A stretch of DNA of 64,000 nucleotides, taken from contig NC_065415.1 in assembly GCF_024362695.1 (NCBI RefSeq), positions 13,681,438 through 13,745,437 of the forward strand, read 5' to 3'. Positions within the stretch are counted from its first letter, which is position 1; each line of letters starts with the position of its first letter. Of the stretch, positions 19,868-31,604 are shown in pieces. A program made the translations under genes and the position numbers. The notes under the pieces are model-generated. The model saw only the letters and a list, made by a program, of their open reading frames with translations, was not told the DNA's origin and made no database searches. This DNA comes from Pectinophora gossypiella. Its lineage: Eukaryota > Arthropoda > Insecta > Lepidoptera > Gelechiidae.

Positions 19868-19960
19868 CTTATGAGTATACCCCAAATGGGGTATATCATA
19901 AGTTCGAAACCAGCGTGATAGATGGTGAGCCGTATCGCCGTCTATAATGGTGGAGATTTA
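19868..19960. other. Second hairpin followed by a repeat G fragment
   Basis: CTTATGAGTATACCCCA / TGGGGTATATCATAAG pair with one mismatch (19868-19902). A reverse fragment of repeat G (CAGCGTGATAGATGGTGAGC) follows at 19908-19960. 19961-20504 shows no further feature apart from an A-run at 20038. Confidence 0.6.
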
Positions 19961-20512
19961 ATGAAAATATTTTATTTTACTAATTCATTTGTAATGAATA
20001 TGGATACTTTTGTACAATATTATTACTGCGTATAGCAAAAAAAAAAAAAATGTGCACAACACTCACTTCGCGGCTGACGTCGCTAACTAACGTATCCGAT
20101 TTTATTGGCGAATCTGATTTGCACTGCTACTGTCAATAATAAACAAATTATTTCAGCAAAAAATTGCAGATACAGTTTGCAAAGTCAGCTACGACTTATC
20201 ACAATCACTACTTATAATAAGATTAGCATTTACTTATTTACTTTAACAAAAGGTAAGAGATGATAACGTTTGGAGCTCGTGCGATGTACTGAAACTAATT
20301 TGAACTTTCACGGGATAATGGTCAAGATAAGAAACATAATATTATGAAACCAGTCTTTTGTCTCGCTAGGAACAAGTAAAGTCTCATCACAGCAATAGTG
20401 AAAGAATGGGTTCTTCATTCAGGATGTTTTTTTTTTTTAATAATTTATAAAGGAATGTTATTTTCATGAGCTATGATGACTGAATGGCAGAATGAGTGTA
20501 TTACATTCCAAA

Positions 20513-20840
20513 GAATAACGGCCTCCGTGGTTCAGTGGTTGAGCGTTTTGCTCACAATCCGCAGGTCCCGGATTCGAATCCTGGTGGGGACAAATCGCAA
20601 AAATCACTTTGCGATTCCTAGCTAGGCTAGGACATTACAGGCTGATCACCTGATGGCCAAAAGTAAGATGATCCGTGCTCGGAAGGCACGTTAAGCCGTT
20701 GGTCCCGGTTACTACTTACTGATGCAAGTACGTAGCCGTTACATGAGCCATGTCAGGGGTCTTTGACGGCTCAACAATAACCTTGACACCAGGTTTGATG
20801 AGGTTGGTAATCCACCTCACAAACCAGACGATAGAAGAAT
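20513..20840 (+). mobile_element. SINE-A, full length with target duplication
   Basis: tRNA-like head with A box (GGTTCAGTGGTTGAGCG) and B box (GGATTCGAATCC), then the shared core, then the 3' domain ending CAGACGATAGAAG. ATTCCAAA flanks it at 20505-20512 and 20841-20848. Boxes A and B provide an internal RNA polymerase III promoter. No encoded protein. Confidence 0.9.
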
Positions 20841-20931
20841 ATTCCAAAAAGTGTTGTTTGAAATCGCTAGTAGGACAAAATACTATAGCGAAATATTAAA
20901 ATATTAGAAACCATTGTGACGAAAATTACAA

Positions 20932-21113
20932 TGAGTTAATTTATCTTAAGTGCAATTTTCATTGACACAGTTAGCTCGACCACTATCGATACGGCTCACG
21001 ACCTATCACATTGGTCTAACAGTATGCTCGGTGATGAGTGGGTACTTAGTTTACCTTGCGATGCATGTACCTCTGACTACCCCGTTGCAATATAGTAATG
21101 AGCTTATGTTACG
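20932..21113 (+). repeat. Repeat G copy
   Basis: GAGTTAATTTATCTTAAGTG through ACATTGGTCTAACAGTATGC to GATATAGTAATGAGCTTATG. Uninterrupted. Confidence 0.75.
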
Positions 21114-21334
21114 CTAAGACTTAAAGATACTAGATGTAAAATATATGTAGTTCGCGTCATGAAACAAGTCCACGAATGTTGATGAAACTAATTGACAAGT
21201 TATAATATTTCTAAGCAGAGTCTACGACACTAGCGCCGCGCGGGCTGTATTTTAAACCTGAAATGTCAGGTGTTGGGATGTAGGAGGGCTTGAATAACAC
21301 ATTTCCACTCCTCACGATCATTTGCAGCCTCTGT

Positions 21335-21476
21335 ACAGTCGTGAACAATATCATGTACCCACTATAGAACACTGTCGCACTATCATATTTGAAATTGACT
21401 AAGACTTACGGTTTAATTTGTCAAAAAAGTTAATGTGACATGGTTTCAAAGTTCATACATATTAGTACTCGTGACT
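21335..21476. mobile_element. MITE-3 copy
   Basis: ACAGTCGTGAACAATATCAT to ATTAGTACTCGTGACT, same interior as 14873-15016. 21477-22144 beyond is AT-rich without a supported feature. Confidence 0.7.
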
Positions 21477-22144
21477 AGTACTTGCTCCGATGATACGGTG
21501 AGAATTTTCATCTCTCGGTCAACCGAGCGTCACCAAGTCTCTTTGGGCCCCCCTCAAAATAACTCATTCTGCAAATGATACGTCACACTAAATCAAAGTG
21601 ATTTAAAAAATATATCCGAATTCCTCGAAACGCCATTGATTCTATTTTGATTCGCTCTCATCTTTCTAATCCCGACACACTTGATTAAAAATACCCACAA
21701 CATTTTTTTTTTGTATTTTTCCCCTCATGAATGAGTGACGTGAAATATGTAGACACGTGAAGAAGACAGGTCAATGCCCTGGGGTCTCATTCTGTAAGTA
21801 ACTTTTCGTCTGTAGCTCTACTTTCACTTCAGTTGAGTATTCATTACCGTCTTTGTATTGTGATGGTTTCAGAGCGTTCTTGATTGCCCTGCGTTGGACT
21901 TTAAATGCGATTATAAAGTGACGTCTATTTCAGGTACCATTTCCAGAATAACATCTCTAGACTATTTTGAAACCCTTTGAGGTGAGCTATTGGGGTTTTG
22001 ATGAGGGGATTATTGAAACATTTCCACATGTGAGTTTAAACTCTATATAGAGTGAACTATTCTTAACTCATGGAACATCTATTATGTTAAGTATATATTA
22101 TGTTAATTGAGGAACAGAGCCACATTTCAGCAACTTCATCTCCG

Positions 22145-22393
22145 CCGCTCCGCTTACCTAACCTGAAGATTTGACAGGTCCGGTTTTTTACAGAACCGAC
22201 TGCCTGTCTGACTTTCCAACTCGCGAAGGGAAAACCAGCCCAATACAAGTTAGGTCACATAAAAAAGAAAATGCATTTCTCGGGAAAGTGGGTTTCCGCA
22301 CGATATTTTCCTTGACAGCTGAGCACGTGATAATCATTTATGGTCCAAAAACAAATTCGACGTACATTGGTTTAGGCCTGTGCTGGATTCGAA
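22145..22393 (-). mobile_element. SINE-D, truncated at its head
   Basis: CGCTTACCTAACCTGAAGAT, GACTGCCTGTCTGACTTTCC, GAGCACGTGATAATCATTTA and GGTTTAGGCCTGTGCTGGAT in reverse order of the family. A CA-rich microsatellite (22398-22440) replaces the tRNA-like head. Confidence 0.8.
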
Positions 22394-22552
22394 ACCACAC
22401 ACGCGCACTCGCAAGCACACATACATATACATATATGTCAACTCGGCCCCGGGGCCGATTTTACGATGGGGCCGACTGACTAAAGATCCACAAGACAATA
22501 CAAGGATCAAATTACTATTCTAAATTCTAGGCTAAGTAAATTAAATTCATCT

Positions 22553-22911
22553 TTTTGGGGTTATGTATACGTTTTTACAACAAAGTACCAGACAGTATTT
22601 TGAATATGTCACAAAATAAATTTAAAGCTCATGTAAAGCTTAATTTATGTAAAAAGCTTCTTATAAGATTACCTAAATGATAAAAATGTCTGGTATTTAA
22701 TGTGTTCCTCTAATTATTAAATAACTTGTAATGTATTATACCCTCATTTGTTTTTTAAAAGATGTGTTGCTGTTGCAGTTTCTTGTCATTTCTTCTCCTC
22801 AGCTTATAACACCTTGCGAAAAATGACGTAGATTCAAAAATGTTAAATTGATCTTCAACAAGTTTATCTACGATAATTACGTTGAATAAATGATTCTTAT
22901 TCTGATTCATT
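22553..22911 (+). pseudogene. LINE-H end: CR1/Jockey-like C-terminus and 3' UTR
   Basis: 22610-22670 reads FKAHVKLNLCKKLLIRLPK-stop, resembling the FKxxVKxxL tail of CR1/Jockey reverse transcriptases. The UTR follows (GATGTGTTGCTGTTGCAGTT, CATTTCTTCTCCTCAGC) and ends AATAAATGATTCTTATTCTG. Matches 1240-1555 and 29463-29720 in reverse. Confidence 0.65.
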
Positions 22912-23113
22912 GACGAAGAGAATTGTTGTACTTTATTATGTCGAAACAGCCATTATAGGGTGCTGCTAGTTTTAGTGCCAGTGGAACTGCGACCGTAAAT
23001 AAGGAAGTAAGTACGGATAACCGTGGTATTTCAGGTGACCATTCCGTAATCTCAGTAAAGTCCTGTTAACCCGCAATGGTAAGTGAACCCTATTAACCAT
23101 TCAGATAGTTACT

Positions 23114-23276
23114 TGGGAGTTTCAAATGGCCACATCGAAGCAATTCATCTAAGAAAGCAATATTACAATTTGACATTTGCGCATATATAAAAGTAAGTGC
23201 GACAATGCAAACAAATGGTAAAAAGCAATATTGCTTTCTTAGATGAATTGCTTCGATGTGGCCCTTTTGGCCCTCC
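23114..23276. mobile_element. MITE-2 fold-back copy
   Basis: AAATGGCCACATCGAAGCAA inverted as TTGCTTCGATGTGGCCCTTT. The arms hold TTCATCTAAGAAAGCAATAT. Frames across it (…NCNIAFLDELLRC…) recur wherever the MITE occurs and are not genes. Confidence 0.85.
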
Positions 23277-23330
23277 AGGTTTCCGTAGCACAATAGATAG
23301 ATGAACCAACTATGTTTCTATGGAGTTCAT

Positions 23331-23628
23331 CATCATCATCATCATCAGCCCATTAACGTCCCCACTGCTGGGGCACGGGCCTTCCCTATGGATGGGTAGG
23401 GAGATCGGGCCTTAAACCATCACGCGGGCCCAGTGCGGATTGATGGTTTTTAACGACTGCTAATGCAGCCGGGACCAACGGCTTAACGTGCCTTCCGAAG
23501 CACGGAGGAGCTCGAGATGAAAACTTTTTTTTTTGTGGTCACCCATCCAATGACCGGCCTTTGCGAAAGTTGTTTTACTTCAACAATCGCAGACCGAGCG
23601 CGTTAACCGCTGCGCCACCGAGCTCCTC
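23331..23628 (-). mobile_element. SINE-C, full length with 11-bp target duplication
   Basis: Minus strand: head GAGCTCGGTGGCGCAGCGG, a GCTCGGTCTGCGATTGTTGA segment, a poly-A/T interruption, the shared core (CCGTGCTTCGGAAGGCACGT), then GGGCCCGCGTGATGG and the tail CCAGCAGTGGGGACGTTAAT plus GAT repeats. ATGGAGTTCAT flanks it at 23320-23330 and 23629-23639. Confidence 0.9.
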
Positions 23629-23953
23629 ATGGAGTTCATAAGTATCTTAATTTATTTAATAAAATGCATCTGAAATTCCTAATCGAGTCTATGGCTATTT
23701 AGTCAATGTCAAAACAAGTACCAATTACTCTGTATGAAAACGTACACCGTCGTATATAAACATGACAAAATATCGAACCTTTAATGAAAGTTAGGAAATA
23801 AATAAAATATAAACATGAAACGTTTTTAATTACCTTTATATTTGTAGTAAGTATTTAAAATTTTATAATTATATTTTGATTCAGGAAACTAACCAATAAA
23901 AGCTGTATATTTAAATTTCCAGGGCTTAGGAGGTTAAGTAAATAGTTTTATTA

Positions 23954-24060
23954 TAGAAAGAAAGAAACATTTATTACTTCCGGACACCACAGACACAGAC
24001 AGACAGGTACATTACATTTAACACAGGACAGAAACCACACGGAAATCAATAAGTACACAG
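23954..24060 (-). mobile_element. LINE 3' tail with AAAG repeats
   Basis: GAAAGAAAGAAACATTTATT and CGGACACCACAGACACAGAC, reverse of the tail at 12575-12720. 24061-24428 is A-rich and unclassified. Confidence 0.55.
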
Positions 24061-24428
24061 ACAAAAAAAATATATCCAAAACAAAAAGAAAAACAAACCA
24101 AAATCATAAAAACAATAATAATAAAACTAAGTATTCTAAATGCACCGTTATATCAAACAAACATAATTTTAATCAATATCCAGGTTATGATTATTTTGCA
24201 TAGTGAAGGTAACTGGGACGACCAGAAAAGTTCCAATATAAAAGAGCAATTTAAAAACGGAATGCAATAATTCTAAGCGTTATTTCAAAAACGTAAATCG
24301 TTTAGACTTTTTATGCTCAGTATTTAGTAGTTCACCGCGTCAACCGTTTTGTAGCAGTAACCATAGAGCTAGAATAAAATACAATACAAAATGTCTGTAT
24401 TGTACTAAAAATAAAATTTAAAAATAAG

Positions 24429-24660
24429 CTTTTTTGTCATTACCTACTTGGCCGGACAAATGGGGAGCGCTGAAGGCTCTCACCCGGTACAACGTTTAAG
24501 ACAACAGGTCCGAGGGCGCTCAGTTGGGCGCGAACCTCGGCTCAGGGCGTTGTCTGAGAGGAAAAAATATTTGAAAGGATTAATCGACCCTAGTGCGTCG
24601 ATAGAGATAAGCGCTGATTGAGGGAAATCGTCGACCATACCGGCGGGTCGGTATCGGGGA
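24429..24660 (-). mobile_element. LINE-E copy
   Basis: CTACTTGGCCGGACAAATGG, GGTACAACGTTTAAGACAAC, CAGTTGGGCGCGAACCTCGG and ATCGACCCTAGTGCGTCGAT in reverse order of 800-1090. 5'-truncated and lacking its A-rich end. Confidence 0.8.
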
Positions 24661-24730
24661 ATAAATATTTATAATCAGTTAAACAGTACAACAGGCGGCC
24701 TTTTAAAATTGACACCACTCTTCCTTTTTT

Positions 24731-25047
24731 TTAGCCTAGTTGGAAGAGCGCTTGGGTCTCACTGTGAGGTTTCAGGTTCGATAAGCAGCACGGGTCTAAA
24801 TCAATTATTTTAGAATTCATGCTTGGATCACAAAATGATTATCACAATATGGTCAGCGCTAAGGGAAAACATATAAGTACCCGATAAATGCGTTTTGGAG
24901 TTATATCAACTAATTTGTATTGGGTTGGTTTTCCCTTCGCGGATCGGCAGGGCAGACAGGACAGTGGCTTCTGTAAAAAACCCGGGCCTGTGAAATCTTT
25001 AGGTTAGGAAAGCGGACCCTGCGAAACCGAAAAAATGCTAGAGAGAG
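24731..25047 (+). mobile_element. SINE-D, near full length
   Basis: Head TTAGCCTAGTTGGAAGAGCG with GGTTTCAGGTTCGATAAG as a weak B box. Then GGTTGGTTTTCCCTTCGCGG, ATCTTTAGGTTAGGAAAGCG and AAAAAATGCTAGAGAGAG. 25048-25544 beyond is unclassified. Confidence 0.8.
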
Positions 25048-25544
25048 ATTGCATACCACCTAACTTAATTACTACAATGATTCTAATTTTAAATATCCGA
25101 GCGCTTGTGCCCACATCAGTTATTTCAGATTGATTGATTACGGCAGTCGATTACCGGGTAATCATTTTCAATGCTACAATAATAAACTTGATTGTCTGTC
25201 TACTTATTAATACCCAGTTTCGCAGCACTAGTCGTGACCGTACCACTGACCGTATACTGAGAGATTAAACGCCAGCGTATTATTGCACGACGTACCCGGT
25301 TATATACGGTTATTCGGTGAAATATTCACTCCGATATTCGGTTTTTCAGTTCACAAGCTCGTATTTTTGCAGGTTCAACCGATATGTTTGAGTAAATGGC
25401 GCATTTTGCCCATTCACCACAATAGTTGTATGTTATGTGGTTTTATTGATCCTCGAGTGGTTTATCTATGTAGAATTTGAGTGTACATTGGGGTTTTTAA
25501 TTAATGAGACCATTAGGAAGGATAGGCTGTGTATATTAAAAGCA

Positions 25545-25735
25545 TTATCCCAGGTTCCGCTCACCTAACCTGAAGATTAGATAGGTCTCATTTTTTACAG
25601 AAGCGACTGCCTGTCTGACCTTCCAACCCGTGAAGGAAAATCCAGCCCAATACAGGTTAAGTCACATACCTCCGTTAATGAATTTCTCGGGAATGTGGGG
25701 GTCCTCGCGATTATTTTAATGAGCATGTGTGGGAT
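25545..25735 (-). mobile_element. SINE-D 3' half
   Basis: CCGCTCACCTAACCTGAAGA, GACTGCCTGTCTGACCTTCC, GGTTAAGTCACATACCTCCG; truncated near ATTTTAATGAGCATGTG. Confidence 0.75.
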
Positions 25736-25796
25736 AAAAGTGGTGACCTTGAACGCACAGTGAGCGTAGACGCAGCCTCGTAATCTCTTCAAAAGA

Positions 25797-25852
25797 CGAT
25801 TTTCGACGGGAATCCGAACCCGAACCCGGGACCTCCGGGACCACGGAGGCCT
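25797..25852 (-). mobile_element. SINE-A tRNA-like head fragment
   Basis: GAACCCGGGACCTCCGGGAC then CACGGAGGCC, reverse of the SINE-A head; the A box is lost. Confidence 0.55.
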
Positions 25853-25859
25853 TCATCTC

Positions 25860-27768
25860 ATAAACATGACGTTCATAATAATCTTTCGTTCCCACATACA
25901 TAGTTCATCATTTTTACAGAACAAAAGCCCTAACAAAACTTAAAATGACGTTCCAATTTATTCAGATTTTCTCGCAAACAATACGGAACTTATTTAACGC
26001 GTAAGGATCTTGAGCGTACGTTCTAAAGGAGGTCAGAACCCCAATGCACATGGGTGTGTCATAAATATTGCATGCGACCACCGCCCGCCTGCGGCTGACA
26101 GGGAGAGAGGGTTCCGTTGATAGTTGGCCCGGAACCCTTTTTCCATTCCTATGTGAGTTGATTAACGTAAAAATAATGCCGATTTAAAGTTGTTACTGAG
26201 AGTAGTAAAATACCTGTTTCCAAACCTAGCGAAACTTTCTTCTTCTTCTTTGTCCTCGCCACTTCCCGTCGTTCTTTCATTCAAAGATAGTTGTTTCAAT
26301 TTTATTTCTATTTGACACTTAACTATCTACCAGCATTTCGGAATGTATTACGGAAAAGAAGTCCCTCAAGAAACTTAATAACATGGTTAATTCTTTTTTT
26401 AAAACCCATTGAAGTCCAAGGGATCTCGACCTATAAATTCCTTACCCCTGGACCCTTGAAATCTAATACCTGGCATTGTACAATAATAAATTAAGTACTT
26501 ACCTAAGTACCTAATTAAATATAATTTAAGCCAATTTTAAACTCAACAAATAAGGGAATCGTAAATATTTAAGTGCACAATTATTCACCCTCATATTATG
26601 ACTTTGACAGTAGGCGGGTATTTAGGGACCAATGAAAGGTTCAAAACCCTTTTTTGTCCAACGCCTGCCTACAGGCTGATTAGCGCAAAAACAATTATCA
26701 AATTGAATTCAAATTGTGCATAATAAATACAAACTTTTTTGTTATTAAAGTTCTACGTTGTTCATTGGATAAAAATGTACTGTTAACAAGGTTCAGTGAT
26801 TTGAATATTTTTTTTCTATATTTTGTCTATATTTTTTTTTATATTGGCCAAGTATGTTGGCTCAACTATGCCTGATGGTAAACATAAGATAAGCCCTAAT
26901 TGCAGGAGCAACTGAAAAGCAACGCAATATTGGGAAAAGGTATATAAATAAAAAAAAACCCTTGTTATTTGTTTGGATTTAGCCTAGTAAAATATAAAGT
27001 CATCAAAGCACAACTTGAAGTCAGATCTAGAAGTGATATTAGACAGAATGTTATACTTTCTTCTGTAAAATTAACGTGATAGATGTTGAGCCGTATCGCC
27101 GTGTGTTAGAGAAAAATGTGATAAATGAATATGTCATTGGTGTAAGTCTGGCACCTAGGCTGGGGTAGTTGGCTAGCAATGCAAAAAAGAAAATAATAAT
27201 AGACGGAACCCTTCTTTTATTTGAAATTTCGCTGGCTTACCCGCCAATATTTTGCCAATATTTCAAAATGGGGAGGTGCTGACGTCATGGGGAAAGTAAC
27301 ACGTTTTAATACCGTACCACAACGTATGGACACTTTACGATCTGACCTGAATATATTAATTTGATGTGTCATCGTAAAAATGTGGGTTGGCAACTCTTCT
27401 TAACGATAGTACAAAGAATTCAACCTACGCAGGTATTAATATTACCTACGCTTTTCAGCAAAAAATATAATATCTTTAAAACTTTTTTTTTGTTACTAAA
27501 GAGCAATTAGTCCTACGCTTCATTGTTTCAGGGTTGAATATAATATTAGTTTCATGTTGAGATATGGAAAGGATTTTTAAAAATAATGATGTTTAGGATA
27601 GTCTACTATTAGTAAGTAAGTATATAGGTAAGCCCGGGTATTATTAATGTTTTAACATGTAGGCTTCTGTAAGGAATCTCTAACTGTCTTTCATGTACAG
27701 CCCTATCTGACAAAAGAGACATCATAAGTTCTCCCTTAACAAGACATCTCTACACAAACATAACAATA
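25860..27768. other. Gene-free stretch
   Basis: Contains a middle-repetitive-looking block at 26838-26930 (GCCTGATGGTAAACATAAG), a repeat G scrap at 27080-27112 (GATAGATGTTGAGCCGTATC), and otherwise unremarkable AT-rich DNA. No frame supported. Confidence 0.4.
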
Positions 27769-28199
27769 CTAGCTCTTGCCCGCGGCTTCGTTTGCGTTTA
27801 ATTTGTGTTGACACGGTTCTTCTTTCCTAATGTTTCAATGTTTACCTTGAAAATGAAATAGTCCCATATCAAATTCAAAGAGGGGTCTTTGAATGGGTTG
27901 GGGGCTGATTTCCAAAAAAAAAGATGCACATTTTTTTTGTTAGTCACAAATAGTTCGCATGCCAATTTTTTGCTTTCTACCTTGAAAATTTCGGAATGCT
28001 CCATACAAATTTCCACCCTCCATTGTAGGGAAATGAGGAATTAGAAAGAGACAAAACGTGGTCTACGTCACTCTCCACCCCTTCAACTATCTCTACTTAA
28101 AACGTCCACTCAATTTATCACTCCATTTTGCCGTGAAACGGAGAAACAAACAGACAGACACACACACATACACTTTCGCATTTATAATATTAGTATGGA
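27769..28199 (-). mobile_element. Non-autonomous Helitron, 431 bp
   Basis: Minus strand begins TCCATACTAATATTATAAAT and ends ...GAAGCCGCGGGCAAGAGCTAG, inserted between A and T. Ends match the copy at 18276-18483 but the interior is longer. A CA run (28158-28170) lies near the 5' end. The 72-codon frame inside is not a Helitron protein. Confidence 0.85.
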
Positions 28200-28596
28200 T
28201 GGATTATAGACACCGTCTAAGCTCTCGCGGAAATTTCCAAAGAATTTAATACAATTTGCTCAAGTTGTGGAACTCTTAATCTTTCTAAACCGTTAATTTC
28301 TCTTTATGGCGTTAAAGCAGTTTTCAATGAAATCCCTAGCGTGGGCCGTTATGGAGGCAATAAGAGGCGATCACCTTACGATACGCTGGAGAACCAATTT
28401 AAAAGCAAAACGAAACGAAAGGACGTGACGGGAATAGTTTTGAGTTTCCAAAGACCTTTTAACCTTAGTCGAGGAATTAGGTATTTTCATGAGTTGGCCC
28501 TACAAAGTGGCTTTGCTTACGTGCTTAAAGCCATGTCCCTATTTATTGCGTGAGTTTGGGAGCGAAGAATTTCACCCTTTTCTTTCCATTTTTTAA

Positions 28597-28985
28597 ATCA
28601 ATATTGCAAGTTGACATTTGCGCAATATTTTAGAAGTAACGACCGCCGTGGTCCACTAGTTGAGCGTCGAGCTCACGGTCTGGAGGTCTTGGGTTCGAAT
28701 CCCGGTGGGGGACATATCACAAAAATTACTTTGTGATCCCTAGTTTGGTTAGGTTGGTGAAAATGTTTTACGGCTTATAACCGACACCAACTGCTAAGAA
28801 AAAAAGAATGATTAAAGAAAAAAATGTGAAAGTAAGATGACGCCGTGCTATTACTAGGTCTAACGTGCCCTCGTAATGAGCGCAGAAGCTTTTTTTCTTA
28901 ACCATTTTCATAAAGTAAAAACTTAACGTGCCCTTTGAAGCACGGAATCATCTTAATTTACCGGACAATCAGTTGATTCAAGCCA
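28597..28985. mobile_element. Mosaic: MITE-2 scrap, SINE-A head, SINE core pieces
   Basis: 28597-28636 is half a MITE-2. 28637-28750 is a SINE-A head on the plus strand (CGCCGTGGTCCACTAGTTGA, B box GGGTTCGAATCCC). After a low-quality interval with a diverged core, 28922-28985 is a SINE-B core on the minus strand (CGTGCCCTTTGAAGCACGG). Head-to-head pieces indicate rearrangement. 28986-29462 is unclassified. Confidence 0.6.
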
Positions 28986-29462
28986 TATATTGTACAAAAA
29001 TGTCTTTCATTCGACCACAATCCAAATTCTCACCGGAAGTGAAGATTTACACATACCCAGTAAATGTAATTTCACAAAAGAATTCTATTATCTACATTAC
29101 TGCGTGAATCATCACATTTTCAAACACTCACCATTCCATTCGCAAACCTTCCACTTCATATTCCACATCTATAATTCTGTTAGTTTATGCAAATTTCACA
29201 CAATTCATGCCGCCAAATGTATCCAGTATTCGTTTAATGTATTCACCCCTGTTAGTTTTGAATCCTCCGCATTATGGACTGTGTAAATGCTGTGTAACTT
29301 GCCAACGATATTAGATATAAAGCCATAACGTAATCGAATTAGCCTCTCGTAGAGTGAGTTGCGAAAGGGGAGAGATGGTCCTTTGTTAGGGTCGGGCCAT
29401 GGGTTAGACTACGTATGGAGCCCCGCTCTACCCTCGTTCTAAAGGTTCAGGCCTACAGAAAT

Positions 29463-29720
29463 CAGTAATCAGAATCATTTATTCAACGTAATTATCATGG
29501 GTAAACTTGTTGAAGTTCAATCTACGTCATTTCCTACGGTGTTACGGCTGAGAAGAAGAAATGACAAGAAACTGCAACAGCAACACATCTTTTAAATAAA
29601 TTTAGGTTTACATTACAAGTTATCCAAGCATTTTTATCGATTAGCTAATCAGTTACATAAAGTAAGCTTCACATGAGCTTTAAATTTACTTTCTGACAAA
29701 TTCAAAATCTACTTGGAACG
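29463..29720 (-). mobile_element. LINE-H 3' end
   Basis: CAGAATCATTTATTCAACGT, GGCTGAGAAGAAGAAATGAC and GCAACAGCAACACATCTTTT match 1240-1420 in the same orientation. 29721-30399 beyond is AT-rich and featureless. Confidence 0.75.
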
Positions 29721-30399
29721 AATTCGTTCTAACAATAGTACGAGTAATATTGTCCTTTTCATAAGTGCAAGATTTTATTCTTAGTTATTACTAACAAATT
29801 AGACCATTGTTGTTTTCGTTAAAAGTTCATAAAACTGTTTGTATGGAAAACGATGAAGATATAATGAGACTATAGCTGGATACAACCTATAAATGGGAAA
29901 AGGAACTGTTACAGGCTTCGCCTAGTTTGGGAACCTCTGTTCATTTTGTAAAACTTATAATTATTGTATCCTACCTCAAACATATGTCTTCTTTCCTTTT
30001 TTTATTATTTCTGATCATAAAAAAATGTTTTTTTTTTTAAGGAAAATAACTTACAGGAATGCGAGGTCAGTAAAGGGATAGTGTAGAGTATGAGTTTCGG
30101 ATAAGAAATTCTTTGGACATAAGTTAAAGTTGTTCGTTCCGGTAATAGCCAAATCGATTTTAATTAGCAAAGTTGATAATTTTCCCAAAATTGTTCATGA
30201 AAGTTTAATTTCACATACAAAACGCCACTTAAAGCCGGAGTCATAACCTCTAGCACACTTAATACGCAATACAGAGTTCTTGATGAAGTTTTAATAATTC
30301 AGCGTGTTTCTGAACTGTTATCAAGTTCCACCACAAAGGTCTCTAGGTCTCTTTAAAATGTTAATTGGGTTTTGCTTTAACAGTTTAGGTATTTATATT

Positions 30400-30650
30400 T
30401 TAGTGACATCGTAACGAATACTGAGGGGGATGATTCAGACCATGATTCTGAGTTAATATCAAGTAAAATTTCCCATCGCAAAATTCATGATTTTTGTGTC
30501 TTTTTAAATTATTTTCAATTATATGCTTTTGCCATGGGAAATTACACTTGATATTAATCTAATCATCCCCCTCAGTATTCGTTACGATGTCACGTTTTAT
30601 GAAGTATTTTCAGTTGCATACTTTTGCGACGGAAAATTTCATACCTGTCG
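30400..30650. mobile_element. MITE-1 copy plus an adjoining right-arm piece
   Basis: 30400-30598 folds from TTAGTGACATCGTAACGAAT to ATTCGTTACGATGTCA. 30606-30650 repeats part of the right arm (TTTTGCGACGGAAAATTTCA). Confidence 0.75.
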
Positions 30651-30871
30651 ATTACCCGTCCCTTTCCGTTTCAGAGAATAAGAAAATGACAGGTATAATT
30701 TAAAATAAGTTAAGATGGTGTATAACGGAATTAGCACCATTGTTTGTGTAATTAATTATGAGGTGTATGTAATAAAACAAGTGCGATCCAACTCGCGCGT
30801 CGGGGGCGATTTGACTTTGCCGTTAAAAAAAAATGTCTTCATATATCGAAATAAATCCGAATTATCGCCTT

Positions 30872-31156
30872 AAAGAGACTCGCCGGAAAGAGAATCGCCT
30901 TAAAGAGACTCGCCGTAAAGAGAATCGCCTTAAAGAGACTCGCCGTAAAGAGAATCGCCTTAAAGAGACTCGCCGTAAAGAGAATCGCCGTAAAGAGACT
31001 CGCCGGAAAGAGAAACGCCGTAAAGAGACTCGCCGGAAAGAGACTCGCCGTAAAGAGAATCGCCTTAAAGAGACTCGCCGTAAAGAGAATCGCCTTAAAG
31101 AGACTCGCCGTAAAGAGACTCGCCGGAAAGAGAATCGCCGTAAAGAGACTCGCCGT
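30872..31156 (+). repeat. 15-bp minisatellite, 19 units
   Basis: Nineteen contiguous 15-bp units with no indels, starting AAAGAGACTCGCCGG at 30872 and ending AAAGAGACTCGCCGT at 31156. In the first part two variants alternate (…GACTCGCCGT and …GAATCGCCTT), a 30-bp higher-order unit. Being a multiple of three, the array leaves the plus strand (KETRRKENRLK repeats, 30833-31207) and the minus strand (FTASLFKAIL repeats, 30839-31195) open throughout. There is no coding evidence beyond that; a repetitive basic protein is possible but unlikely. Confidence 0.9.
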
Positions 31157-31206
31157 GGGGGGAAGCGCCGTTCGAGGCGCTGCTGTCAACACCATAATTC
31201 AACATA
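31157..31206 (+). repeat. 3' flank of the 15-bp array, homologous to 62596-62660
   Basis: CGCTGCTGTCAACACCATAA TTCAAC parallels GTCGCTGTCAACGCCATTAT TCAAA at the second site, which has no tandem array. 31207-31604 is unclassified. Confidence 0.65.
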
Positions 31207-31604
31207 AGTAAAACTAACTGCAATAAGTTTGCAATCGCTAAAACATATCGATTTTGTTTACTTTATTTGTCCTGTAAGACCTTCTTAGTTGCCAAATTAC
31301 ATGATACTAGGTCAATGGAAAGTAATAATAATAATAAAAAAATATTCAGAATAAACATTAAGTACTTATAACTATTTTCAAACAATCATCTTCAAACAAA
31401 GTATTGGTACATATTTTAACTGTTATTAAACATTCATACAAGATTAGCTGTAACTCCTGCACTAGGCTAAAGCCCGTATCGCAGAAGTCACGTTCAAACG
31501 TTACCATTATGTACTCCATAGGTTTTGATTCCCCTACTAATAGTTCCGATTTTCCTTTTGAGGCTCAGAACCCTAAACAATAAAACTTTTATAAAAATTG
31601 AGCG

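Noticed and set aside
15354..23293. Recurrent peptide NCNIAFLDELLRC
   Set aside because: Translation of MITE-2 arms in different places; no gene.
30833..31207. 124-codon basic repeat protein (KETRR/KENRL)
   Set aside because: The frame is produced by an indel-free 15-bp minisatellite and is equally open on the opposite strand; no independent coding evidence.
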